From the NCBI GenBank assembly GCA_963930645.1, contig OZ005662.1, positions 104,330,436-104,394,435 of the forward strand: a DNA stretch of 64,000 nt. Direction: 5' to 3'. Position numbers and translations under genes: made by a program. Numbering within the stretch: position 1 is the first letter of the stretch; every line of letters begins with the position of its first letter. Of this stretch, positions 30,334 to 43,312 are shown one piece after another. The notes under the pieces were generated by a model that made no database searches, was not told the DNA's origin, and saw nothing but the letters and a program-made list of their open reading frames with translations. The DNA is from Salticus scenicus (taxonomy: Eukaryota > Arthropoda > Arachnida > Araneae > Salticidae).

Positions 30334-31070
30334 CATGTGGTGCCCACATCAGATTTTTTTTTTTTTTTTTTTTTTTGGCATTTGTTGCAAGCTCTTGCAT
30401 GTTATGGTGTCAGGGATCGCGTTGGTGAGCTATAGCGCACCATTGATCCCAATTTTAATGATGAAAGAGATGCAGAATGTTTTTAATTGCGGGTCACGAC
30501 GACCTGTATTTATTTCACACAAAATATCCTTTATTCTAAAACAAAAAATTTTCTTTTATTTTATTTAATTCCGTGTCATCATTTTAAAGCAAATTATTTT
30601 CCTGGGCTATATAGCTCTGAATTTAGAAGAATGGGAGAAAAATTCTTTTTACCTCCTTCAAAACCAAACGAATTGCTGGCTGTATCCTTCTCTGTGGGCT
30701 GCATCTGCTCCATTCGAAAACAATGAGTCACTTTTCTCCCTTTTCTTGTGCATTCTGTCTGACGGAGCGCATGCGAAATGACCCAAAACCAGCATCAACA
30801 TAAGTGATAATAGACTGGAGATGAAATGCCTTTTTTTTTTGGGGGGGGGGGGGATTTGTTTGTTTATTTAGTTAGCAGAATCAATCTCATCAGAATTTGC
30901 AACATTATTAGCAAATGTTATTTCATGGAAAAAAAGTGCTCTTTTGAATAAATTGCAAAATACAATATAGTACCAATTATCTAAAATTCCAAAATCCAGA
31001 ATAATTTCAATTTTTTTTTTCTTTTATGATTTTAAAAACATTTAGTATTGAAAAACAAAACTTACTTCAC

Positions 31071-31112
<42 letters not shown>

Positions 31113-32445
31113 TGTTAAAATGAACAAAGTCTTTTATAATGTTTTTCAATAATCAGAAAATAAAGTAGAATTTATTTTTCTCTGGAAATTGTTAAAAATG
31201 TTTATGGTCTGGAAAATCTTCTTCAACCAACTACATAAAAAATTCTCCGATTTTATTTGGTGGTCTATTTCAAGGTTTTTTAATTTCTTGTTAAGGCAGT
31301 CTTACTTTCTGAAAATAAAGAAAAAGTAAAAACTTTTCTTTTAGCGATTTGCTCTTATGATCCAGTCACTATTACATTTGGTAGGACCAACAACGTAGCA
31401 ACTATGAACCACGGCGCTGACGGGAAGGCCGCGAGCAACCAACCCATGTCGGTCGAGGCCAATTTCTGAAACGAAATCTGTGTGAAAGCACATACAGCAA
31501 CTGAAGATAATGCAAGAGAAGAGAAAATATGCTTGAAACTTCTGAAGATGAGTGAGGGTGGAAATTTCATTTCAATATTAAGGGGGGGGGGGGGGGACTG
31601 AAATGAAACAAATGGCCAGCGTGTGTATAGGAGGGGGGTGACGGAGAAGGCAGGACTGCAGATGCAAATTTTTGTTCGATAATCAGCGCTTCCAGTACCG
31701 TTCTAGGCCCAATTCGACTTATTTTTCAATAAATTTTTCTTTCGTAAATAATATTTAGACGATACAATAGACAATTTTCTTCAATTAAACGTACATGTGT
31801 ACATGTTAATATATGTGAATTATTGCAGTTATTTTTTATTTTCGGCTCTAGATTCAAAAGAAATAAAAATATTGGATTCAGGAACTTTTCGGAATTATCC
31901 AGGAGCTGTTTCAGAAACAAAAACTACTACTACAAAAAAAAAAAAAAAAACTTATGTATAAAAATTCATACAAATTATTCTTGCATAATGATAGTGTTAA
32001 AATGAATATTAAATAATGCATCTAAAATATTACCTTTTATTTTTTTATTAAAAAAAAAGAAAAAAACAAATTTTAGATTTTTTAGCTAACAACATATGCA
32101 AAAAGGTAAGTTATTCTTTATATATTACACTATTGTTAGAGAGTTGTGTTTTATAGTTCAAGAAAATCAATTATGAAAAAAAAAATCTGGAAACTTCTAA
32201 AATCCTGAATATTTCCCGTGACGGATTGATCTGAAGGATCCAGCGGGTCCTGGATAATGGATCCTATGCTTTTTTTTTTTTTTTAATGTCTTTAATAAGA
32301 GATTCTTTTTTTCTCTTTATTAAGATTATTAATCTTATTCCAAATCTATTTCTGTTGTTAAAATGATCATAATTTTTACTTCTTTAAAACTTCTTTCAAT
32401 TTTATTAAATAATTTTCTTTGCGCTGTTTATTAATTTTACTTAAA
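30334..32445. other. Insert interior, low-complexity tracts
   Basis: Holds poly(T) at about 30354-30376, a T/G run at about 30832-30853, poly(A) at 31071-31099 and 31101-31112, and a G run at about 31583-31595. Two GC-richer stretches stand out: about 30400-30530 with an imperfect GGGATC...GATCCC hairpin, and 31355-31570, where a 71-codon minus frame begins with a basic then hydrophobic stretch. I recognise no family. Confidence 0.4.
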
Positions 32446-32616
32446 CCTTGGTTTTTAAGAACACAAAACGCGAATGTCAACGTATTCAGTGTTGACATTT
32501 TCAATTTGTGCATGCGCCACGACACTCTGTTCTGCGCTGATATCAAGGAGACTCTGATTGGAGCGTTGCGGCGTTGGAAACGTTGATATTTGCTTCTGAG
32601 TTCTTAAAAACCAAGG
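32446..32616. mobile_element. 171-bp MITE with CCTTGGTTTTTAAGAAC ends
   Basis: Perfect 17-bp inverted ends CCTTGGTTTTTAAGAAC / GTTCTTAAAAACCAAGG. The interior is GC-richer than its flanks. Flanks TTAAA and CTTTAA do not give a clear duplication. It is the only MITE-like unit I see inside the 16.4-kb insert. Confidence 0.8.
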
Positions 32617-33858
32617 CTTTAATAATGCACTATTTTAACTATATGATCAAATGCAAGTTTAACAGAGGTAAGTGCTGATTTCCCACGACAAAATATAATT
32701 AAGTTAGAAAGTTATTTTCTTTTTAATGCAATGTTTCAAAATGTAAAACGGAATTGTGAAAAACTTTTCTGTGTTTGTGGAAAATATTAGCAGTTACACG
32801 CCCCCCTAACCCCCCCCCCAAAAAAATAATAATAATAATAATAATAAAATTAATAAAATAAATTATTGTGTATTAAGATATAAGAAATGGAGAATACTGA
32901 AATTTTTGAACATAAAAATATATTGTACTAGAATATACAAACATTTTAAAACTATGCATCATATGTATATTTGATTTATTTACTTAAATATATATATATA
33001 TATTATATTTTAAAGGGTGAAAAGTGATATAAAGAAATTTTTATCATCTTCTTTCTTCCATTTCTTCATAGACTAAAATTCTCTCATTCACAATTTCGTC
33101 ATTTTATTTCTCCCATACAGTACCTGAAAAATAAAAGCAATTTTTTTATTAGCAGGATTTTGCTGTTGCAAACAACCCCCAGTGGCAGAAAGTTCTGTAG
33201 CTGTCTGTAACAGGCTTTTAAAATTTCATAATCTGTCAGCAAACTTTGCCTGTAATCAGGAGTGAAAATGGCTTACACTCAAAAAGACTGAAAGATGATA
33301 GCGGCAATCTTGGGGGCGGGGGGAGGCTTAACAACAGTGGTGATCTTGTGCAACAATACACAAATACAGTTTTACTACAGAACAATATAAAATAAACAGT
33401 TATACAAAAATAAGTTACAACTCATTCAATTAAATATTTTATAGCAATGTTTGATGCAACACAATATAAATAATTTTAAATAATAAAAGTACTAGTTTTA
33501 GTTTTGATACAGAAATTTTTATATGTCTGAAGAATGCTCAGAATCTGAAGAAAATGGGAATGAACGTGAAAGATCCAGTATGCATACGTTCCCGTAGAAT
33601 CTCAGTAACAGGTAACAGGAGAAAAGAATACACACATAACGCTGCCTATCAAGGGAGATCTAGGCTCCCTAGGTCACTGTTGTTAAGCACTGTTTTATGG
33701 GTTCCTATCAAGGCACCTATAGAAGGGCTCTAGCGTTCCTACCAGAGAGCATCTAAGACGTCATACATCAGTAGCGCATTGTCGCGGGCAAAAAATGTAT
33801 GTACATTGCATACAAATTTCTTTATGACTGCAGACAAAGTCTGTCCAAAAATTGCGGC

Positions 33859-33890
<32 letters not shown>

Positions 33891-34700
33891 TTAGTGCAGA
33901 CAAAAACTGTCCGCAAGCCATTTTTCTGTGTCTGCTACTATGTTGCCGTGTCGCGGTGTTTCTGCCACTGGGAAACAACCACACTGAAAATCTTAGATTA
34001 TACACATAAGAGTAATCCTGCACAAAATCTTATTTTGCTTAGTTCTTAACACTATAAAAAAAAAAAAAAAAAAAAAAAAGCATTTTCCCACCAAAAATCA
34101 ATTGTATAAAAAACTGCCTTCTAAACCAATTTCGGGTCTTACCTTACCATATAAAAATAAAGACATTCATTTGAAAAATATCATGAAAATTTTTACTGTA
34201 CATAAAGGCTTTTTTAACTTTCAATTTTTACTTTAATATAAAAGGCAGCTTTCATAAAAAAGTTATTTTTTAAAGATATTTTACCGTTTTCGCTGAGAAA
34301 CATACATTTATAATATATTTTTATCTGATGCGAAATCGGACTTCACATACCTTCGAACAAATGCGATCTGAAAATTCTATAAGAAGTCACTTCTGGGCGC
34401 GATGTATGTGTCATCGGTCTGTATATTCCAGTGGTCGACGGAAAAAATTATTGTTAGCCGAGGTTTCTCTGATGTTTTTGTTCACGCCGTTGCTCGAAGC
34501 CTGCGTATTGAGGGTCTTTTCTGCGTATCCAAGAGTAGAAAATGACTGGATATTTCGGCAAATATACGGCAAAAAAAGGTAGGAATTAGGAATCTTGCTG
34601 ATTTTTTACTCAATATATATATATTTAATATTTGTGATAACAATTTTTTGAAATAGAACAAATTTTGTCGATTACAGTTGCGAAAATAGTTGCCCATTTT
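32617..34700. other. Insert interior, mixed
   Basis: (AAT)n near 32827-32847, (TA)n near 32988-33003. At 33590-34010 a GC-richer stretch has GCAGACAAA...CTGTCC twice (about 33829 and 33896) around a poly(T) run at 33862-33889. At 34328-34582 an 84-codon plus frame ends in GGCAAAAAAAGGTAGG, donor-like. No domain recognised, so an exon is possible but unsupported. Confidence 0.35.
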
Positions 34701-36020
34701 TATTTAGAGAAACAGAGAAACGAGAAACAATTGCTTATTTGAGCAGTTAGCTGTGATGAAGGTAAATTTTGTTAAGATGTAAAATGATAAATTTCGACAA
34801 TCCACTGCAAGAATATTATATTTTTTTGTAGTGAATTGATGGCTTATTTCAGCACATAATTTAAATGATTAAAAGTAAATTTTATCGACGAAGCAATCCC
34901 GTATTTAGTTAGACTTCAATATCTCATATTTCTGCAATCACGCATAAAAAAAAGTAATTTTATTATTAGGTGTTATTATTATTTGTGAAATAATCGCATA
35001 TTTTGGTATTAATTTTTTTGAAAAACATACAAAATTTAAAAATTAGCGGTAAAACTATAGCCTATATTAGCAATTAGTTGCTATTACAAAAATTTCAAAA
35101 AAATCGGTAAAATGATTAATTCGGTATTTCGGAAAATTTGTTGAGTATATCGGTTATATTCTTTGCAAAAAAGTGCGGATTTCATGAATTAATATAGAGA
35201 TAAAGCCTATTTCAGCAAACAATTAGGATTAAAGTAACCTTATTAAGTAGCGGGGATATGATTACGTGTTTCAACTTTCAACAATCAGCCACAAAACATC
35301 GCGAATTTCAGAAATCACTTTTGAAAAGAGTGCAAATCTGATCGATTAACGCCGAAAAAATATCGTATTTTAGTAATTAGTTGTGTTTTAACATAACTCT
35401 TTGACAGTTAATAGTGAAATGATCCCATATTTCTGAATTAGGCCGCAAAATTATTGCATATTTCAGGATTCAACGTTGGAAAAAGCGTAAATTTCATCGA
35501 TTAGTGGCGAAATATTTGAGTATTTGAAGATTCAACATCATAAAGAACATGATTTTCATCAATTAGGGGCAAAACAATAGCAGGTTTTAACAATCGGCTG
35601 CAAAAATATCGTTAATTTCAAGAACAGCTTTAGGGGGAAAAAAATGCAAAATTTCATCAATTAACGGCGAAATAATAGCAGAATTTCAGAATTACTTGTG
35701 ATTAAATGTAAGTTTTGACTATAAGAATTGACAGCGGGGAAAAGAATCCTGTATTTTCGAAATAGGCTGCAAATCTATTTTGTATTTCGGTATTCAGTTT
35801 TGAGAAAAAAAGCTCAAATTTCATCACTTAGCAACAAAATATTTGTGTATTTGGGAATTTAACGTCAAAAATAACAGAAATTGCATTGATTAGCGACAAA
35901 AAAAATTATGCATTTTGGCGATCGATCGTAAAAACATCGGGAATTTCGGGAATCAGTCTTAAAGAATTTTATTGATTAGTGACGAAATTATAGCATATTT
36001 AACAAATAGTTATGACTATA
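34700..36020 (+). repeat. Eroded quasi-tandem array
   Basis: A motif close to AATTTCATCGATTAG(T/C)GGCGAAA followed by ATAGCATATTTCAG-like and AATTAGTTGTG-like segments recurs about ten times (near 34878, 35033, 35182, 35334, 35490, 35552, 35652, 35817, 35880, 35968) with heavy divergence. Spacing alternates between roughly 60-100 and 150 bp, suggesting a compound unit of three related sub-repeats. No frame runs through it. Confidence 0.65.
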
Positions 36021-37880
36021 AATATAAATATTGCTAATTAATTTCACATTTATTTTGCCCATGCTGCATAGTTTTTTTTTTTTTTTTTTTTTTTTTTTCT
36101 TTTAAGTTTAAAAAAAACTAGGTGCATTTTTTTTTTTTTTTTTAATATAATAATGTAGACTTAAAAAAAAAATAATAACAACACTTTCATCTATCTGATC
36201 GAGCATATATCAGAGAGAGAGACAAATAGATATACCTACTATTCTTTATAGAATTATGTGTAATATAATTATTTATGGGAAACAATGCTTAAGGCATTTA
36301 CGCATTAAAGCCTGCACTAACTTTTAAAATATTTGTAGATTACTATTTAAAAATTTTTAAATAAACTTATCTCAAAAATAAATATTTTGAAATTATTTAA
36401 GTAAAAATTGTTGAATTGTAAATTAGAAATATTTTACTACAAATATTTTACTGGGCCCTAATGATTTTAATTATAATTTTTATGAAATTTCAGCTCTTTT
36501 GGAAAAATAGATTTTGAGATACATCTAATAAAAAACTATTGCCACCAGGAGACAGAGTTTTAAGATTGAAAAATACCAAATTACTTCAAATTTAGTAGTC
36601 GGTGGTAAAAATTTCTCTAGACTTATAAAGTAAAAATTGTGTGTTCATTGAAAATATAAATTTTAATATTGTTGCATGTTTACATCTGTAAATGGCTGCT
36701 AAGCTTACATTTTTAATAAATAATTTAAATTAAAATAGACATGATTCCAAGAAGGATGGTACCTGCTGTGTTTTTCCGTTAATTAGGTGATGAGATAGAT
36801 GAGTGTTCTCTTTTTATTTGTATTTATTTTATTTTGTGGACTGTACATTTTATAAACCGTTTAGTCAGTGGTGAAGAAAGTGCCCTTTCGTCTATCAATA
36901 TGTGGCCTTTTACTCACAAAAAAATGCCCTTTTCTATAAATCCGCCCTGTCCTTTTTTTGAAAAAATGTGAACACTAAAATTATAAGAGTTCAATTTTAG
37001 TTATAAATATTTAGCACTTTATAAGAAAAAGCACAAATCGAGAAAAATGTGCTTTACAATATGGTTTGGTGATTTTTTTCCAAACTCGCCAATTTGGAAC
37101 AGTTTCTCGATTTTTTTTTAAATGGCCAATTTTACATGTTTTAAAGCAACTACCTAAAAATACAGCATAAAAAGTCGCTTTTCAAAAACTTCAACAAAGC
37201 AAAATACAAATTTGACCAATTTTCATAAACAAAAACTAACAAATATTAAACATTACAAAAATAATATAAATGCTCAATAAATATAATACATATATATATA
37301 TAGAAGGTTTTTTTACTTACCTGTTGTACAAAACGGTGAAAAAGAAAGAAATTCTCGCAGAAAAAAAATTCAATGGGGTGTACAACCTGAAAAAAAATTT
37401 AAAGTGCTTATTAGAAAGTTAGTTTAAAAGTGCTTATTAGAATTAACGGGGGGGGGGGGGGCTGGACTTGTGAAAATTTCAAAATAAATATGTACAGTAA
37501 CCAAATTAACACCATTTCAAACACTACTGCAAAGCTTTTTTTAATATATTCAACAGAAAAACTGAATTCTATTAAACCAATAAATCACCATTTTACATAA
37601 AAAAAAAGCAACCATATCAATTACAAATGTATCTCCTACAGAAATTAACAAATAGCCTACTGTTGCCAAAATTAAAAAAGTAAAACCAAACGAAACATAT
37701 CAAATAAACTGCTACTATACCAGTGTACATAGGTAGGTTCGATTTAACGTTGCACTAGTACTGTGATACAGGTAATTGCCGACGATCTGGAATTTCGTTT
37801 CGCAGCAATCAGTGATACGAACAGTTAGCAGCAAAAGTATCCAAGCACTAGCAATAATCCTGTCTCAAAAAAATACACTT
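36021..37880. other. AT-rich insert interior
   Basis: Poly(T) at 36072-36098, (TA)n near 37290-37302, G run near 37450-37461. No arms, frames or other structure recognised. Confidence 0.45.
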
Positions 37881-37886
37881 AATAAT

Positions 37887-37967
37887 GCTTTGTTAAATAA
37901 ATCCTTGTGAAGTCATGTTCTTAGTCAGCCTAAGAACAGGATTTGACAAGGATTTATTTAACAAAAT
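37887..37967. repeat. Palindrome with 38-bp arms
   Basis: Arms 37887-37924 and 37930-37967 (core TTTGTTAAATAAATCCTTGT) match at about 33 of 38 positions around a 5-base loop. A half copy is at 4430-4485. It would fold as a strong hairpin; function unknown. Confidence 0.85.
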
Positions 37968-37989
37968 AACTATACTTTTTTGACATTGG

Positions 37990-38058
37990 AATTATTGGCT
38001 AGCACTCGGATATTTTTACTGAAGACTGCACATCTGTATGCTTTGTATACATGAAAAC

Positions 38059-38094
<36 letters not shown>

Positions 38095-38312
38095 CTGGAT
38101 GGATACCTCACCCGCGTACTGCACGAATCTTTAAAAATGCACAAAATTTTGTGTTGCAGCAATCAGCAATATGCACGTCTGTACACTCCGTATAAATGAA
38201 ATAGAAAAAATCACTGGATACCTCACCTGCTTAATGCATGAATCTTTAAAATGCACAAAATTTCATTTTACAGCGATCAGTAATATGCATGTCTGTACTC
38301 TCTGCATACATG

Positions 38313-38343
<31 letters not shown>

Positions 38344-38512
38344 GGATACTTCCCCGCATTCTGCATGATTCTTTAAAATGCACAAAATTTCCTTTGGCAG
38401 CAATCAGTGATGTGTATATATCAAAATTAAAAAAATAATCACTAAATAAGTCTCCCACAAACTCCATGACTCTTTAAAAGTACAAAATTTGATTTGGCAA
38501 CAATCAGATACA
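37990..38512 (+). repeat. About 115-bp tandem repeat, four units with expanding A tracts
   Basis: TCTTTAAAA(A)TGCACAAAAT recurs at 38128, 38243 and 38370, and in altered form (AAGTACAAAAT) at 38471, with CAGCAATCAG and GCATACATGAAA blocks in between. Spacing is 115, 127 and 101 bp, the difference coming mainly from A tracts at 38060-38091 and 38313-38341. Confidence 0.88.
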
Positions 38513-39250
38513 CAGCTTTAAAATAAAGCTGTACCGAGTACTTGGTATATACTCGGTACTTGGCCTATCTATCTGCCGAGCACTCGGTACTCGGCCAAAT
38601 TTAGGCCAATACTGAGTAGTTGTGAGGATTTCATTTTTTTTATGCATTATTGAAAGAAATGTGTTAATGAGAGATATTTATTTTATAACTAAACTAAAAA
38701 ACTATGAAAATATAAATACAGAGTCATTATAATTAAAATTTTTGCTATAACAGCTTTCTGTAGTTAAAACGGGCTGTTACCAAACTTAGTATAGAGATGA
38801 TTCATGATATGAGCTCTTAATTATAACTATCTTATATGTAATATGCATTATTTTATAAAAACTTAGTACATAAAATTGTATCTATAAATCACACAAAAAT
38901 AAAGTATTTTAGAAAAAAAAAAGAACCTCTATGTAACATTAACACAAAATTTTAGTTATACATTTGTGCAAATAAAAGTAAGACACTTTCAAATCAGTAA
39001 GAAAAGATTGATTTTGAATTTTATACTATAAAATAACATAAAAAACTATCACCTATTCGGATACAGTCTACCATTGAGCGAAATGTGCATTTATTTAGTA
39101 TTTAAAAAAAAAAAAAAAAAAAAAAAAAATCAATGTGAAAAGTGGAGGGGGCATTTAACCGAATAAAGGCTTTTATGGCATTTTACGGTATATATAAAAA
39201 AGGTAAATACACTAAAACGTTATTTAAAACGTATTTTCATAATCAAATCT

Positions 39251-39287
<37 letters not shown>

Positions 39288-41680
39288 CAATTACGTCCCA
39301 AAACCACCTATCATTTTACATTTCTACGATCTGAAGATTAATGAAACCTAACCTTTAAAACACCATAGTAAGATTACCACATTTCAAACATTGATCATTC
39401 AACGACACATAAACATTGAGGGTACCAATGTAGGCATCTTTATCAGTGATCAAAAACAAGATGCCAAGCAGTATCGTAAAGCACATTCCATCCTTTTTAT
39501 TTGATGTTTATTTTTTATTTTATGTATTAAAATCTATAAATACCTACTCCTTAAAATTTTAACCATGACTATACTTTTTCATGCTCTGAATTTTTACATT
39601 AAATTTAGTGTATTTTATTGTTTATGTCTGAAAAAGTTTATATTCTTTCTTCAATTCAATGCTTTGCACATATTTTTTTTAATCAATAAATGCCTTTTTT
39701 ACAATGGATAAAAAATTTGTATAATTAAAATTACTTTGATGTGTAAAACTGTAAACATTTGCAACATTAATAGAATTTTTTAGATTCAAGTACAGTCTAA
39801 ACACCTTTCAATGTTCATTAGAATTTGTAATCTGAGTAACATTAAGTTCATATTCAGAGTTCTGATAAATTATAATGTATGAATTATGCTGAAAGAAATA
39901 TTATTACAATTAGCCAGTCCATATAATATAACGTGAACTCATAACTTAAACTTACAACTTGAGTTTATACACACACATTTACTGTATACCTGTATATTAC
40001 TCATTTTATTTTTGAATATATTGAGAAGTAAAATTTAGTATAAGCTCACAAAAGATCAACTTATTTTTTTCTGCTTTATTTTATTTAATTTTTTACTCCT
40101 AATGCCAAATTCTCTCTTTTAAAGAAATACTCTCACTTCTAGAAAATAAAAAAATTCCTAGCAATATCTCTGCATTTAATAAATAATAATACATTCGGTT
40201 TATTTAAAAGTTGTTAAGAAATAAATAATTTACATTACATGATATTCAGTAAATAATTATATGAACAGCTTTAGTTGTTTTAAAATGAAGCTCACTTTTT
40301 AAACATTTCTAGCTTTGAACCTAATGAAGACAACAGTGTCATTATTTTTATGTCATTATCTTCTTAAAGTAAATGTGACAGTAATGAGCATCCTTAAGGA
40401 ATTTCTTTAAAATTAAATTTTATTTATTTATTTTTATTATTAAGCAAAATTTAACCAATTTTATATCGTCACATTATTACTCTTACAAATTCACCCTAAT
40501 TCAAAAATTTTACATTAAGAATTTCTAGATATTTACTATAATAATAAATTAAGTTGTAGTATAAATAATAACTAATTTCTAATTAGATTATTCTGTTCTT
40601 TAATATTTGATCAGACGAGTTCGTTTATTAAAAACATAATTTTAAATATTCCGAATGAAATCAAATTGCAACACTGATGAAAGAAACTGACGATTACACG
40701 CTGATGAAACATAACTTTATATTACATACTTGGAATTAAAAAAGAAAAAGAAAAGAATAAATGATTAAGAATAAATAATGAATATTAACTTAACTTGATA
40801 AATCAAAGCTAAAAGTAAATCCGTGTAGTCAGTCACATTTCTTCCATGACGCCGGACCGGACGTCCATGTTGGATGTGGATCTTGTAAATAAATAGCGTG
40901 TGTTGCCATACCTGTTTTTCGAAGGCTAGAAACTGTGCCACAGAAATTCTTTGATTTAAATTAGAAAAAACAATAGCTTGATAAAATAATTGATATTTGT
41001 AAAACATTTAACATTCAACTAATATTAAAATATTTATGAAAAATGAACTATATTTTAAAATAAAGATGAATAATATACATATAATATTTTATATTAGAGT
41101 ATTTTGAATGCTCGAAGCTTTTGAAATTAATTTGAAATCGATGCTTTCTTTTTAAGACTTTTGGGCATAAGAAATGGATTTCAGGATCCTCCTAGTTTGA
41201 AATAAATAAATGAATAAATTAATTAAAAAAAAAAAAAATAATAATAATACATTTTTTTTTTTTTTTAGGTAGATTTTGAAGAAAAAGAAATTCATTAAAA
41301 AAAATAAATAAATAAAATTGTCTTACGTGGGGTTCCGAGGACCACTGGGGGTGTATTGAAATTTTTAAACACACTGATTATATAATATAGTAAGAAGTAA
41401 TATATATATATATATATATATATATTGCAAAATAGGAATGTACAAACAATTTTGTAAATAAAAATGCACAAACTTTTCAAATAGAAAATAAGCATCAATT
41501 TTACACAAAATATGTGCACAGTTTTTACAACTTAGAATCTACACTTTTTTGCATGTATTAAAAAAAAAAAAAACGCGTGGCACTCGAGGACTGCCGCGGT
41601 AAAGCTATTGCATATCATTTTTTATCAACTTATGCAATTATAATTATTTATTTATTTTATTTATGCAGTATTTTTTTTTC
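38513..41680. other. AT-rich insert interior
   Basis: At 38530-38625 CTCGGTACTTGG-type motifs repeat in both orientations. Poly(A) at 39104-39129, poly(T) at 39252-39285, (TA)n at 41401-41426. Around 40830-40890 a GC-richer spot (GACGCCGGACCGGACGTCC) lies in an 80-codon minus frame without a known domain. The rest is featureless. Confidence 0.4.
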
Positions 41681-41682
41681 TT

Positions 41683-43312
41683 TGATATTAATTCAAGTTT
41701 TTTCTTTGATATTAATTCAAGTTACACTTTTTGAGCGTGGTGACCGATAAGAAAAGAAATTTTTTTCTTTTATTGAATAAATGAGAATATATCCGCAATG
41801 AGAATATATCAAAAATATCCGCAATCGATTTGTAGGTATCGAAAACCTCGATGTACCAAATTTGAATGATCTAACTCTATTTTTTGAGAAAAGGTATTTT
41901 AATAGGTTTTTAAAGGCCTGTAAGTCGAATGGGGATATTCAAGTTTTTTCTTTGATATAATTTCAAGTTACACTTTTTGAGCGTGGTGACCGTTAAGAAA
42001 ACAAATTTTAATAGAGAAAAGGTATTTAATAGGTTTTAAAGGCCTGCAAGTCGAATGGGGATATTCAAGTTTTTTCTTTGATATTAATGAATAAGATAAC
42101 AATAATGATAAGAAAACAAATTTTAATAGAAAAAAAGGATTTTAATAGGTTTTAAAGGCCTGCAAGTCGAATGGGGATATTCAAGTTTTTTCTTTGATAT
42201 TAATTCAAGTTACACTTTTTGAGCGTGGTGACCGATAACAAAGCAAATTTTAATAGAGAAAAGGTATTTAATAGGTTTTAAAGGCCTGCAAGTCGAATGG
42301 GGATATTCAAGTTTCCTCTTTGATATTAATTCAAGTTACACTTTTTGAGCGGGGTGACCGATAAGAAAACAAATTTTAATAGAGAAAAGGTATTTAATAG
42401 GTTTTAAAGGCCTGCAAGTCGAATAGGGATATTCAAGTTTTTTCTTTGATAATAATGAATAAGATAACAATAATGATAAGAAAACAAATTTTAATAGAGA
42501 AAAGGTATTTAATAGGTTTTAAAGGCCTGTAAGTCGAATGGGGATATTCAAGTTTTTTTCTTTGATATTAATTCAAGTTACACTTTTTGAGCGTGGTGAC
42601 CGATAAGAAAACGAATTTTAATAGAGAAAAGGTATTTAATAGGTTTTAAAGGCCTGCAAGTCGAATGGGGATATTCAAGTTTTTTCTTTGATATTAATTC
42701 AAGTTACACTTTTTGAGCGTGGTGACCGATAAGAAAACAAATTTTAATAGAGAAAACGTATTTAATAGGTTTTAAAGGCCTGCAAGTCGAATGGGGATAT
42801 TCAAGTTTTTTCTTTGATATTAATGAATAAGATAACAATAATGATAAGAAAACAAATTTTAATAGAGAAAAGGTATTTTAATAGGTTTTAAAGGCCTGCA
42901 AGTCGAATGGGGATATTCAAGTTTTTTCTTTGATATTAATTCAAGTTACACTTTTTGAGCGTGGTGACCGATAAGAAAACAAATTTTAATAGAGAAAAGG
43001 TATTTAATAGGTTTTAAAGGCCTGCAAGTCGAATGGGGATATTCAAGTTTTTTCTTTGATATTAATGAATAAGATAACAATAATGATAAGATAACAAAAA
43101 TGATAAGAAAACAAATTTTAATAGAGAAAAGGTATTTTAATAAGTTTTAAAGGCCTGCAACTCGAATGGGGATATTCAAGTTTTTTCTTTGTTATTAATT
43201 CAAGTTACCTTTTTTGAGCGTGGTGACCGATAAGAAAACAAATTTTAATAGAGAAAAGGTATTTAATAGGTTTTAAAGGCTTGCAAGTCGAATGGGGATA
43301 TTCAAGTTTTAT
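41683..43312 (+). repeat. Minisatellite with two unit types in a higher-order order
   Basis: Units begin AAAGGCCTG(C/T)AAGTCGAAT at 41912, 42038, 42154, 42280, 42406, 42521, 42648, 42774, 42890, 43016, 43149 and 43275. Type A (about 126 bp) contains TTCAAGTTACACTTTTTGAG then CGTGGTGACCGATAAG. Type B (about 116 bp) has GAATAAGATAACAATAATG in its place. The order is A B A A B A A B A B A, the last B lengthened to 133 bp by an extra GATAACAAAAAT. Most AAB triplets measure 368-369 bp. Ahead of 41912 a partial A is joined to unrelated sequence. Confidence 0.93.

Noticed and set aside
34328..34582. First exon ending in a splice donor
   Set aside because: Only the donor-like AAGGTAGG supports it. 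No homologous domain, no downstream exon found. Left as an unassigned tract.
40674..40715. Two CTGATGA-AAC-like strings, again hammerhead-like
   Set aside because: No stem II between the two conserved boxes and no flanking stems.
41683..43312. CRISPR-like alternation of conserved and variable blocks
   Set aside because: The variable part has only two states, units are 116-133 bp, and the context is eukaryotic. It is a minisatellite.
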